Positions 10,174-21,510 of a stretch of DNA of 23,167 nucleotides are shown in pieces. Positions within the stretch are counted from its first letter, which is position 1; each line of letters starts with the position of its first letter. A program made the position numbers and the translations under genes. The stretch spans positions 196,437 through 219,603 of the forward strand of contig NW_003120426.1 in the NCBI RefSeq assembly GCF_000003605.2, in the 5' to 3' direction. Source of the stretch: Saccoglossus kowalevskii. Lineage: Eukaryota > Hemichordata > Enteropneusta > Harrimaniidae. Below the pieces are notes generated by a model. That model had not been told where the DNA came from and did not search any database. It worked only from the letters and a program-made list of their open reading frames with translations.

Positions 10174-11620
10174 GCACAATCTCGCACGGCCACATGACTT
10201 TTTCCTATCCTTCTAACAATAAAACACACACACAAAAAACATGTGTATTACTTTTAGTCGCATAAATTGCTAAATACATGATTGGTTACGTTGCCCATAC
10301 AAAGGTTCCTCTTATTCTTTTCATAATTGTCTTACAATTACTGTTCATGCTATAGATTCACCCGAAAAATAATTGTGATTTTCATAAAATTTGGACTTTT
10401 CCGACAGCCTTTGTTGCGGGGCGGTGACTAGAATACGAAGTTACGCGCAAAATAATGAATTACGTCGACAAATATTGCAAATAAATAATCTTGAAAAATG
10501 ATATCAGTATTGTTACATAGATCATATATTTATTTTTACAAGATGGTCAATACATTTTTAGACTAATGTGTTAGTTTACTTTTCAACAATTCTTCTTTGC
10601 GTGTGTGTATGTGTATTAAAAACAAACTGTGAGAACGAAACGTAAGATTGATTTATTTTTTATTTTTCACAAACATATGTACACTCGCCTGTGAACAATG
10701 GGACATGGATTAACTTTAATGCAAGCACTAGTTATCGACAAACAATGTTATGTTTAGTGTTCAGGACACCAATAACATCTAACGAATCTATAATGGATAC
10801 TGATAACATGTCAATCACTTTTACCCTAATAATATATACATTTAAAAATATTGTTGTTTGATAGTAAATATTGATTTCTCAAAAAATTGAGAACAAATAT
10901 TACGCTTGCACGTTTCATCAGCAACTGCAACATTGAGTTCTTGGAACTAAATCAATTTGAAATTAAACAATTTAAATCTATAAACGTCAATAATGGAGTG
11001 TATGTAATGTACTAATAAACGAACCCTGTGAAGAGTCAAACCAGGTACATTTTGTATATCACGATTCTTCCGTCCTTTTTTGTTTCTGTTAAACAAACCA
11101 ATTATCGCAAACAAATGAATACACTTTGGGCGAGCTGATGTTTTCAAAGGCCGTAATCAATCTGACTTGGGGTTTTACTATAGTCAACACGTGCCACGGA
11201 CGTTCTGTTCGCAATTATCTGCGGAATTTAAATAAAATTTCCACAAATTAAAACACCATCAACGTCAACAAGGTATACTTATATCCCCGCTAGCTACCTA
11301 ACACAAAATATGGAATTTTTGAGAGTGTAATTTGTTTTTATTTTATTTTCAACGATACGTTTGTAAAGCTACGTGAAAGAAAACTACATGTTCAATTTCG
11401 GTTTCTCTATCTAGCACTTCAATTGATTTCATTGTTTAAGATTGCTATAGCTGCGTTGAATGTTCAATATTTGTGCGTGGGATTTGATATTATGCATTTT
11501 TAGAGCGAGGAAAAAATCGTGATATAGTAATTAGTGGCTCACTGGATAGCGTGTGATCTCGTGTTACAGTCTTATTACGCATGTACATTATGACGTAGGT
11601 GTCATGTTCAGGGGATGAAG
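10174..11620. other. No gene recognised
   Basis: AT-rich DNA with only short frames (66 codons or fewer). A CACGTG site is at 11188-11193. No repeat or RNA gene was recognised. Confidence 0.6.
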
Positions 11621-11750
11621 GGAGATGTGCTGCCGGTTTATTGCGTGTTAACGGGGCAAGGACGGGGATGAGCGCGAAAATAGGCGAGACGCAGCGGCCT
11701 TAAACTAATAATAACCTGATTAGTCTGGGTTTAAGGCAACATCTCCGTCC
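11621..11750. repeat. Nested inverted repeats, possible structured RNA or cruciform
   Basis: GGACGGGGATG (11660-11670) can pair with CATCTCCGTCC (11740-11750), 11 pairs with one G-U. Inside, GCCTTAA (11697-11703) pairs with TTAAGGC (11731-11737), and ACTAAT (11704-11709) with ATTAGT (11719-11724), leaving a 9-nt loop and a 6-nt bulge. GGAGATGT (11621-11628) can instead pair with ACATCTCC (11739-11746), so two folds compete for the same strand. The block is also richer in G+C than its flanks. Transcription and strand are unknown. Confidence 0.5.
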
Positions 11751-13023
11751 GTAAATATAATAGGATATGCGGAGTGTGACATATCTAAAAAATGGGAAAT
11801 TTCATCTTACGCCTGAGAAGAAAGAAATCGACTAATTTAGCTAACTTGTAATTTCGCTAATTTAAAATAAAGTATATTCTCGCAATGAGATTATTGGCAT
11901 TTTGGCTAAATTAAGATTTTGTTAATTCATGTATTGAGTAAAATTCGCTGAAATGACATGATGTAGCTATTTCAATGTGTTTTACAGTATGTACTAGGAC
12001 ATCGGAATTCCTTGGCGCTCACAAACAATGGTATGCGAAACCACGATTGTTCCAACGATCCTTCCAAAATATAATCGACAAACATTGGATATTGCTGATT
12101 TACGCGCTATTTTCTCCATGCGTCCATGCATGGACAGTATGTGGCACCGATTGACCAATGAGAACGCGCCGTTGCCACGCAAGGTACTATAATATTTAGC
12201 GACGATGTTTTCAGTCTGTGTTTCTGATTCCATTACATCCACTTATTATCGTTGCACGCGTACTTTGCTATAGGGAAAATCACAGTTCCTTGGCGACTCT
12301 GTCTAGCTGACTGCAATCGATGCAGTCTAGGGGCTGGTGCCGGGGCTGGTGTTGTAAATAGACGCACACTACCTTAATCGAACCCTGTTGAAAGGCCGTG
12401 CGTTCCGAAATTAAAGGTCGAACGCTATTAGCAAAATGCTATGACAATACAGGCTAATTAAAGCGGAGTTTGAAATCTTTCCTTGAATTCACGTCGACCT
12501 GAAGTGGTAAAATGTTATTAGTGCATTATCTGCCTCGCTTGTCATCGTGCACAACATTTCCAATACTCCATTTTCTTGGGTCACTGACTTCGTAGACGAG
12601 GATTCGTTTTATGTGACGTCATCGCTGGAAAGTGTCCCTTTTGCCAAGATGATTGGTCTAAAATTGTTTTACAATTGAATAAAACATCATACATTATCAA
12701 ATAGGAAAAAGTTTTATCGGATGTATGCATGGCAGACGAAAATTGTACACTGAGAGTCGTCGCCTGTTCAAATGTATGCTGTATTAAAGGACGTTAACTT
12801 TAAAACAAACAGAGTGACATAAGACAGGTTTCGCACACAGCACACGTTGCTGTCACCAATGAAGAGATCATTTCGTATTAAATATTTCTCACTGCCTGGT
12901 ATGCATCCGAACAGTGTGCAATCGTGTTTGAAGTTTGACAGAAGTTTGAAGATGTGCCTAACATAATAACTGTCTATCATTGTACACAATATGAATACCT
13001 TCCGACTGATTATGATACAAAAC
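11751..13023. other. No gene recognised; palindrome and promoter-like motifs
   Basis: The longest frame is 101 codons (12768-13073, minus) and runs into copy E of the TTAA element. A perfect 14-bp palindrome GTCCATGCATGGAC is at 12122-12135, a CCAAT box at 12155-12159, TATAATA at 12188-12194 and TGACGTCA at 12614-12621. No transcript can be inferred from these alone. Confidence 0.5.
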
Positions 13024-13145
13024 AGACGGCGCGCCGTAGTGTGTTCGATATGAGTCTCGTGTGAAATGTACAACGTGGGTAAAATGCATTATTTCACGGT
13101 TCACACAAAGTTCGAACCCGTGCTGCATGGCGGATGCCGTTCTTC
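13024..13145 (-). mobile_element. Diverged MITE-like TTAA element, copy E
   Basis: In order it contains GGCGCGCCGTAG, TGTTCGATATGAGTCTC, GTACAACG, GTAAAATGCATT, TTCGAACCCGTGCTGC, matching the reverse complement of copy F across most of its length. The outer TTAA ends are eroded. The TTCGAAC here resembles a tRNA B box in reverse, but the match to the element family explains it better. Confidence 0.6.
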
Positions 13146-13169
13146 GGAAATAAACATTCATTTATTTCC
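13146..13169. repeat. Perfect 9-bp stem-loop
   Basis: GGAAATAAA (13146-13154), a 6-nt loop CATTCA, then the exact complement TTTATTTCC (13161-13169). It abuts the edge of copy E. Confidence 0.7.
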
Positions 13170-15110
13170 ACACCGTAATCCCTTTACTGCGCAAGACGAC
13201 ATTCACACGCATTTCGGACCTTGTAAACTCGTTTAACTGCGAGTAACAGTTGGATCGTAACTTAAAATAATTCCGGCAAAATCGGCTGACTCACAAAGTG
13301 GGCGGGGTCGATTCACCCTCACTCGAACTTTTCCAGTCAGGCATTGGAATTCCGTTGCCCGATGTAAATTGTAATTCAACTCGATGTACTGTACACCAGG
13401 AGTGAAAGTTTAAAAACAGTTACCGTGGAGAGAAAAACAGTATCATTTATTTGATTTGATGTGATTTTTTTAAATTCCCAACGCGTATCGCTTAACCACG
13501 CTTATATGAACTCGTAGGAGAGAACGTTGAGCTTGAAAGAGTGTCACGAAGAGAGACACCCCGGGTTGCGAGCGAACACGAAGAGCCGATCTGCAGCTGG
13601 TAATGATGCATTAATGATTAAGTGCATAAAGTGCTTCTGCTCCCGGATGCATGGTAGATAGTGTCTACTTTTCTTGTTGGTTTATCTTTGCATGCTCCGC
13701 TTAAAACTGACTGTTATATACAAACCGTCGACGTATATTGTTCCGGTTTCAGTGATGATTGGACTCAAATGGACGAACACGTTTTAGGGTTTTGTTAGAG
13801 CGAGAAAATAAAATGGAAAAATTGCCCAACTCGCCGCCGGATGTATTAAGCAGTTAAATGCGTCGAAATGTACTATTTCCCCTCTGCTTTGCCAGCTGGA
13901 AAAATGGGCTACATTCAAAACGACATCACATACGGATGTGCATAAAATATACGACATGCATAAAGTGAAATGTGGAAAATATCCAAGAGTGTCGTCTTAT
14001 GCAATCACATATTTCTTGCTAAGATCGGAAACGATGGAATAAAATAAAAACAAATAATTACTTCAAGCATTTACACCTGTCTGTTACAGTATGGGTAGAA
14101 CTATATTCAGAGAGGTATATCCTCAACGCGTTATATACGTACGAGGGCCTTGGAAACCGGTGTGACGATTCTCGGATTTTGTAAATCAGAATAACGCTTT
14201 CATCGACGTCCATGTCCTACATTTTACTGCCCAAAGATATATTTTCGATGTTGAACATGTTCTCAATACTAAATGCAGTAAGTGATAGAAGGTAGATAAA
14301 TGGTGGTTTTGTCAGAGGATAGATTAGAGAGTTTAATGCATTTGTACAAAGTGTGAGACAACTTAATATAAAAAAGAATCTAGAAAAACATGAAAAAGCC
14401 CTTCTGAGATTGAATGTTGGTCCCCACACATAAACCCTGGTAGTTATGTGTTTACAACGTATAATAATATGCCGTAAGCATGACTATTAAGTGTGTCACC
14501 TCCTGGAAAGATGGTCACGTCCACTACAAATGAGAATTTCTCGACAACGTTCCAATTCATCACAAACGTTAAGGCGCAACAATTACCACCAGGGCATTTA
14601 TGGGTCAAGCCATGTGGTCGTAGCGGAAGTGGAGAAAGCAGTTAACTAATACCTTACTCACTTACTCTCGTTAAATAGGGTTTTAAATAGAAACAGATAT
14701 GAAAAGTTAGCTGTACATGTTGAAAACAAAAGTCACCACTTCCTGTCTTACTACGAATTTACCAAAAAAAACTTGTGTTTTACATTTTCTATGTTGAGGA
14801 CAAAAATAACATGTACTTCTTTTTATAATATAAGGTTAGTACGAAAATACCTCAAAGTATGCACGAAGACAGTACAGCGGCAGTATCGATCGACGCTCAG
14901 CGGAGGTCGATGCGACAGCGTACTGTCGGAGTAATAACCTTATTATTATACATCTTTTTGTTTCAATTCCTTCCTTCCTTCTTATTATTATACATCATGG
15001 GAATGCCGAAATCCAAAAAGTTTAGATCAGAATCAGCGAACTTCTTTGTATGGAGTCCTGTGAAATCCTGGTGGCAGCCATGTCTGTTTTTATTATTAGA
15101 GGACGTTTAG
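13170..15110. other. No gene recognised
   Basis: The longest frames are 83 codons (14859-15110, plus) and 70 codons (14217-14429, minus). The first has a hydrophobic run near its middle, caused by repeated TTATTATTATAC and CCTTCCTTCC words. No family is recognised. An imperfect hairpin lies at 14868-14927. Confidence 0.55.
14868..14927. repeat. Imperfect ~60-nt hairpin
   Basis: GACAGTAC (14868-14875) pairs with GTACTGTC (14920-14927), and ATCGAC (14889-14894) with GTCGAT (14906-14911), around an 11-nt loop. The stretches between pair only in part. The size is like a microRNA precursor, but the central mismatches are large. Confidence 0.45.
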
Positions 15111-15200
15111 GCGCGTAATCATTCCATATTTGGAATTCGCATTTCGTAATATGGTAGGATGAAAATACCCGTAAAATACCGCAAAATTACGGCACGCTGT
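15111..15200 (+). repeat. Dispersed repeat family 2, copy 1 (contains CArG box)
   Basis: The sequence CGTAATC-A-TTCCATATTTGGAATTC at 15114-15138, then ATACCC, GTAAAATACCGCAA and ATTACG, is found again in reverse at 22462-22554. The shared ~90 bp includes the palindrome TTCCATATTTGGAA, whose centre CCATATTTGG fits the serum-response-factor CArG consensus. No terminal inverted repeat was identified, so the element class is unknown. Confidence 0.7.
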
Positions 15201-18173
15201 AACTTATGGCGTTACGGTGACAGATGTATAATAATATATATAATATTGTGTTTGACTCCTGACGCTTAGTTAACCTGACGTACTTCCCGTTATCAGCATG
15301 GGACTGCCACATTACGTTTATGGCATGGTAAACCAAACTCTGTACACGGTTGTGTATATTCACTTCATCGTCGGCAAGGGCAACTTTGAATTCTACTCAG
15401 AAGCTTAAGTCGCAAGAAGTTTTCTTTTCATTATAAATAAGAAAAACTTTGCGAAACGTCACTAGATCAACTTGAATTTAGTGAAACTCGTATTTTCACT
15501 CATTAACAGTATAACAAAATCCCCCACAGCTGCCGCGTTAAATAAAATCTACAGCTACGATGGTTAAGTCTGAATGAGTGTACATCGACCGGTCAATTCA
15601 TTTCGATTCGAAAGTCGTAAATTCGAGTTTGTGCTGAATCAATTGTATGCCGCTACAATCGTTTCTATCGATTGCGGGGGTTTATCTAGTTTTCCCGCTA
15701 TCGGGATTCTCAAATTGGGTGAGACAAACGACGAGAATTTGATTCTGTACGAGGCGATACAATTGCTGATTAAGTACTATAGAATCCAGATTGCCAATTG
15801 CTGAATGGAAAAATCCGTCAACTTTCTTGATGGAATAATATATCATTAGACGGAGTATTGTAATTTCGTAGAACATTTCGATTATTTAATCTGGTACTAA
15901 TATTGATGAATTTTGTGATTGCTATACTTAAATATTCCACATAACTAGAAAGAACACAAACGAGATCCTAAAACTGTGACATGTTTCCCCATAGTTCTGA
16001 ATTTGATGTGTCGATCGCGAGTGATCAGCTCCATACTTGTTATTAGTATAGAGTAATGTCAAATTGCGTTCGAGGTGTTGGTCTGAAAATAAACACTATG
16101 TTTATACCAGCATGACAACTCGCCACTTTCCCTTACTCCCAATAACTCCAAAATATACTTACTTATCTACACTGAGCTCGCCCATCTTCCCAAACTCAGA
16201 CGCCATGTAAAGTAGGCACACTTTCCTTAGCTCGAAGTTTGTAACTCGTGCTGTGAACGTTCTCGGTCATAAGATTTATCGAGGAACTAATCGACATATT
16301 TACTGCTGTGTCATGAAGCGTTATAAAAGTAGCCTTCGCACGTTTGTATTTCTCTAAAGCTGTGATATTATAAATTGAATCAAATGTAAAGGGTAATTAA
16401 AACATATGTTCTGAGTTAACTGTTAAAACGAAATGGTTGCACTTGTCACATATGATTATACACACGATTAACTGTTTTTTTTCTCTATAGGGGTTGTCCA
16501 TTGGAAATTCTGGGAAGGAAGTTTGTAAAAAAAAAAACTGCAAATTATTTGTTTTACGTCACTTAGGTTTGAGTTAAACTGCTGTGAATTGTGTGTTGTT
16601 GTTTTCGCGCAAATTTATTCGCTCAGTATAGTGATTTATTTTCGGCTTGACTGGTATTAAACTCTTTTTTTTTTCATCCACGGCATTTCACTATGTGGTG
16701 CTGCTTAAAATTAATCTCCCGTATATTTTCAATACACCCTTCCTATTAACTGCGCCCTCCAGTGACGACACGCTCATGTGACGTAAGTAAATGACAAGAT
16801 GGCCGCTCAACGTTTTGATCTGCAGTCGTCCATCAATGAAGACTTTGAGACATTTCACTACACAACTAAACACAACTAAACACAACTAGACACAACTACA
16901 CAATTAAACACAGTTGTCGATTTAACAATATTGCCTTCACCCAAATATGTCACTTTGTACGTCACAGAAGCCTTATCCCCAGGAGATCGCGATCTATAGT
17001 GTATTAGGCGTTAGCATTTTGAATGTCTGTCAATTCTAGCGAAAATTCTTCAGAAATTCTCTTCTTAATATTGTCTTGGCAAACGATTGATTCAAACATC
17101 CGTATACATTCGTCTAGGAATCCCCCGCCCATGTAGAATCCAAACTCACATTGGCCCTGTCGATCATTTTTTACCGTGCATGAAACAAACACAGCGTGCT
17201 AATATTCTATGGTTTCAGTGTAACGAAAATGTTGAAAAATGCACGAACACTTTCAAATTACATATACAGAAACGAATAGCACACACAAAAGCGAGAACGG
17301 GTATGGAAATTAGAACTCATTCGAAGAGGCGAGCTGAACGAAGAGCGGCTGAGTCAACATCTGTATAGGACAGAGCAGATACATTTCGTTACACAGCTGG
17401 TTATTAAGCGGGAAAACGCATCAAACCACACTTAGTCGGCTCAGCTTAATCACTAAAAAACGTTCTGAATATCGTATGGCAATATTTTTTAATCAGAAAA
17501 TGCGTTTGTCATCGAGCGACTACATCACCACCTGCCATCGTTACTGCTAACAAATCAATACGATTCACTTTGCGATATTATTCTATATGACATGAGGGTA
17601 AACTTTTACTCCCCACTACGATCTACTGTTAGTTTTCTGTTCTGGTTTGGCGCTCTTTGCGTCGTGCTACTATTAGCGAATTTGTTTGATTAATCCACTG
17701 ACAATTCCAAAATAAGCGAAAAAAAAAAATAATGCATATTTGAATTGGAAGGTTTTATTAAAATGTATAAGGTTAAAGGTCTCATTTCTACTTACTCGGA
17801 GGTATAAAAAGAAATCACGTGACTAGACACAGCGCGGCTGACTTGATTATTGAATACGTGTCTGTAAATACAGCACTAATTAGATGTTTCAAGTTTGTTG
17901 GAAAGGCTTGAACTTGGGCATGCCGGGCGCTATCTACGTGAAAACAAAAACCGTGGAACTTGTTTTGATTGACATTCAGACGACAGGGTGCCGTCTTTCG
18001 TATCGTGACCCTTGGGAGAAATGTGCACTACGACGCCATCTTATCACACTATTTGAGTTCACTATTCATTCATTCAGTGATCTATAGTCAGTATCTCCCG
18101 GCGCCATGACACCAGCGGTTTTCAAATGAGCCACAGTTTTCGAAGTATCACTCACACCAAACAAATGAGAGCG
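15201..18173. other. No gene recognised; simple repeats and motifs only
   Basis: Frames of 62-93 codons occur on both strands, some overlapping (15574-15804 plus against 15682-15876 minus), with no known domain. A 10-bp tandem repeat lies at 16861-16910, A- or T-runs near 16529, 16665 and 17720, TATAAAAG at 16322-16329 and TCACGTGA at 17815-17822. Confidence 0.5.
16861..16910. repeat. Short tandem repeat, 10-bp unit CACAACTAAA
   Basis: Five consecutive 10-bp units CACAACTAAA, CACAACTAAA, CACAACTAGA, CACAACTACA, CAATTAAACA with increasing divergence to the right. Confidence 0.9.
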
Positions 18174-18305
18174 TTGAAGCGTGGTGGTCGTCGCGCAGCG
18201 CGTGTTCGGATTTCATGTAAATAAACAATGTATTTTACAAGCGTTGTATACGTCGTATGAGTCCCATATCGAACATGACGCGGCGTGACGACCACCGCTC
18301 TTTAA
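18174..18305 (+). mobile_element. MITE-like TTAA element, copy F (reference copy)
   Basis: A 132-bp element starting TTGAAGCGTGGTGGTCGTCG and ending CGACCACCGCTCTTTAA. The terminal inverted repeats match well for about 28 bp and weakly for about 40 bp. The interior ATTTCATGTAAATAAACA, TGTATTTTACAAGCGTTG, TATGAGTCCCATATCGAAC is the best preserved of the family and shares long blocks with copy A. Left flank TTGA against right flank TTAA suggests one mutation in a TTAA target duplication. No coding capacity. Confidence 0.8.
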
Positions 18306-18351
18306 TTTCCGCGTTCAACTAATGCTGGGAGATGGACATGCGCACATGAGT

Positions 18352-18377
18352 CGTGTTGGGGATTATTTCCCAACGCG
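18352..18377. repeat. 11-bp stem with tetraloop
   Basis: CGTGTTGGGGA (18352-18362), loop TTAT, then TTCCCAACGCG (18367-18377). Nine pairs are Watson-Crick and two are G-T wobbles. It lies 46 bp beyond copy F but is not part of the family. Confidence 0.6.
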
Positions 18378-19915
18378 CGCTACCTCCCCTGTATCAGTGT
18401 ACGGTATTGAAAATCGTTGACCATGTGGGTTAAATCTACATCAATACATTCATATGTATCTGTAGTTTATATTGCTATTCAGAGTACATCAGTATTCCCT
18501 GCGGCTTGTCTCCGATCATAATCATAAAACACGTCATGTTTGAGACGTACTACTAGTCTCTTGTATTCTAGGTGAGGACGCCACAATTTCAAATATTTAT
18601 GGGGAAAGAGATTGCTACATCTTCGTACCTTTTTGTCAATCTGAAACCAAAATGTTATCGCGATATTACCCTGACTGGGCCACCCACCGGCAAATTGGAC
18701 ATACTTAATTATGTTAATTTCTCGACCAATGATTGTTCCGGGCACATTGCGCCGGAAACATATAATACTATCTTTTCCATTCGTCTAACAACGTCACGTG
18801 AGTTATGCCCGAAAACTCCAAACTCGACAGGATTCAGCAAGCTGTGACCTGAGGCGTTTTGTAGTGTTAGCCAAAAATGGGAGGACAAGTATTTCTCAAT
18901 GTTACAGCTGAATTTCTGTGGTTCTCGTGGCTGGTATTGACGAGTCGTGTGTTGATTATATGTACCAAATCATTTTAGGTGTGCATAAACGACCATCACA
19001 TTGTCTGTCGATCAAAACGAGGCATTGCTCGTTACGAGTTGTCAACAACCTGAATCAACTACATTTAATGATGAGTAGATTGTCTAAGTTTTTTAAATAC
19101 ATATGTCACTATTCTCGTTAAATATAGAAGCCGGCGAGTGTATTGCGTCTAATATATCTCATTCACTTCTAATAAAACACACTTCTTCTTTCCCCTTTCG
19201 TTGCGTTTGAATAAAACAAGCTATACGTCGTTGGGATGCGTAAATTAGATTCGTTAGCGCGTGTGGATATGATTTAATTAGGGCAAACTGGCCCCTTCAC
19301 TAATTTGTTTGCGCAGCTTGTTCACACAAGTCAATACACTCCGGTACTATTGTGTAGCTACGGATAATGCTACGGCGAATGCGTCCGGCGTTGTGATTGA
19401 CGTTTGAAATAGAAAGGTTCTCTGTCAAAAGCATGTATTGTTTTATTGTATTCCTACTCCCAATGATAGCACTTATGTGACATGAAATAGAAGAGGGTGA
19501 GTGACGGGTAAGTGTCAACGCAGGTGACAGATAACAGTGCCAGCTGAACGCTTTTTAAAAAAAGAAGAAAGGCGAACAAAACGTAAAAAAATGTACATTG
19601 CAATTATTGTATGTGCTTATATCCTTTCATGAATTTGGAAGTGAAGTGATTTGTTTTGAATCAAAGAAATGTGTATCATACCGGAAGCAGTATGTTCACG
19701 TGACGTGCGGGCTGAATAATACAGTCGGCAACGTTATGAAAATGTTCGAGCGATGTGAATGTTTTTTTTCTTTCGCGAAACACTATATCAAAACATATAC
19801 TGGAGTATACTGTTATTGTGTCATGGTTTCAATGACTAACTAAATGAATGGATGCCTAGTACTAGATCGCACACGTACGCATTCTATAACATTAGTATCT
19901 GCAATAAAAAAAAAC

Positions 19916-19951
19916 ACAGCAGCTCCCACCGAAAACGGAAGACGCTGCTGT
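19916..19951. repeat. Two-tier stem-loop
   Basis: ACAGCAGC (19916-19923) pairs with GCTGCTGT (19944-19951). Inside the 20-nt loop, CCG-AAAA-CGG can form a second 3-bp helix. Confidence 0.55.
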
Positions 19952-21379
19952 ACGCATTCACGTATACTGACGTCATATTCAAATTAATGCAATAAACGTA
20001 CCATACACGTTTAACAAAATGCGTGTATCTCATAGTCCTTGCAGTCCAAATCATCCAAACCTTGCCATATCCGCAACGATATGTGTTACCCTTTCTTACT
20101 TTGTTACTTTCCTTTTTTTGATTATTATTATTATAGTTCAGAAACAAGTATACTAGTCAAGTTGAACTGTTGCTATGATACTAATACCCCAAATAAGGTG
20201 CACTGGGTTACGTGGGTTCACGTATATCATTGCAGCCTATATTCTTTTAACACTGCCATCGTGACAAACAAGAATCATATGATATATAAATTTAACAATA
20301 TCTAATCAGTCGATATTATCTGTAAATTATTACCAACGCACGTGCTCGGCTGACAAAAGAAAGTCAAATGCCAATCATTGCTCACAATATACGTTGTACT
20401 GTCGCATTTACTGTACAGAAATCACAGTAACCTACTGCTTAATTAGAAACGGTGTCACTGTAATGATGCTTGGTTGAACGTGGCCAATGAGCTAACATTT
20501 CACTCGTGCCGATGCCTATTATACAGCGTTCGTGTGTTTCTCGCATTTGCTTCACGGGGCTAATCCTTATACAGCAACGGGGCGTTCCTTTTGATCAGCT
20601 GTGAGCAAATTGTAACTTGAAGAAATACACTGCAATAGTGTCAATATCGGAACCAAACGTGCGGAACCTGGTATTGTGGGAACAAGAAGAGATTGTTTTC
20701 CGAGCACGTTGTCTCTCTATTAAAATAATCATTGGTCGATGTTATCGATTGTCAGAAAATGGGTTCGGTGATTGCACTAATTGGATCAGAAACCTGGGGA
20801 CTGGCAGATTTTATCAAGCAACGTTTGCGGTTGTGAACAGTTAGCGTAATCATGTAAGACATTCGCTGACTTGTATTGAGCACGATCACCACGAAGCCTA
20901 TCATCTACCATCAGTGTATCTTTACTCCTCAAATGTTTGCTTAGAATAAATGCATCTGGTATACTCGGATGTCCATGTAAGCGGTTGACAGTTAAAAACT
21001 CTAGGGTAAGGGGAGTGTATGTATCGAAAACAAATAACGACTAACTATATATGCCTAGAAAGTGATTCCTCAAACCATATGATAAATGTTATCAATGCCT
21101 ACATTTTGAGTACTAGGTCAAAATTATCTAAGTTTCAAACATTATTTTACTTTCAGACGATTGTTAATTATAGTGGAACGCGACAGTACCGCATAAAACA
21201 AACTGCTGTTACATATGTGAATTTTAGAATTTAATATAATGCAACTTCGAGCAATATTGATAATTAAACGTAATATTTATTTAATACGTATACTTATTGT
21301 ATAAAGGTCGTCAAATTTTGGTCATAAGCAAATTAAAGTCATGAAACCATATGTTCAATATCATAATACACCGTATGTA

Positions 21380-21510
21380 GAGTCAATGCGAAGTTACTTT
21401 TTACAATGATTGTGATTGGCTACCAGACCCTGAAACCTAACAGTCAGACCAATCAGAGAGCAGCTTTTTTCTCGACGTATCAAAACCTGCTTTTGTGCTT
21501 TGACTCAACT
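21380..21510 (+). repeat. Duplicated CCAAT module, copy 1
   Basis: A 131-bp sequence shared with 21751-21879. Common blocks in order are GAGTCAAT, AGTTACTT, ATTGG, TTAGACCAATCAGAGAGC (CAGACC... in this copy), CTTTTTT, GACGTAT, CTGC, and CTCAACT. TGATTGG at 21413-21419 and CCAATCA at 21449-21455 are inverted copies of each other. A TATATATA run follows directly at 21510, so the layout is promoter-like, but no transcript is visible. Confidence 0.75.

Larger units (their letters stand above)
18306..21379. other. No gene recognised; hairpins and motifs only
   Basis: The longest frames are about 90 codons. The frame at 18572-18847 (plus) starts at GTG just after TTCTAG, which resembles a splice acceptor, but a minus-strand frame overlaps it (18479-18745) and no homologue is recognised. 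TCACGTGA sites are at 18794 and 19696, and TGACGTCA is at 19968-19975. Stem-loops lie at 18352-18377 and 19916-19951. Confidence 0.5.

Noticed and set aside
13096-13145. tRNA B-box-like TTCGAAC on the minus strand
   Set aside because: No A box at the right distance, no cloverleaf, and the sequence matches copy E of the TTAA element family.
14859-15110. 83-codon frame with a hydrophobic middle resembling a membrane segment
   Set aside because: The hydrophobic run is translation of repeated TTATTATTATAC and CCTTCC simple sequence, which gives Leu, Ile and Phe by composition.
16322-16329. TATAAAAG as a core promoter
   Set aside because: No CCAAT box, initiator or downstream coding frame supports it, and such words are expected in AT-rich DNA.
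18572-18847. 92-codon frame after a splice-acceptor-like TTCTAG
   Set aside because: A minus-strand frame of similar length overlaps it, there is no recognisable domain, and no partner exon is visible.
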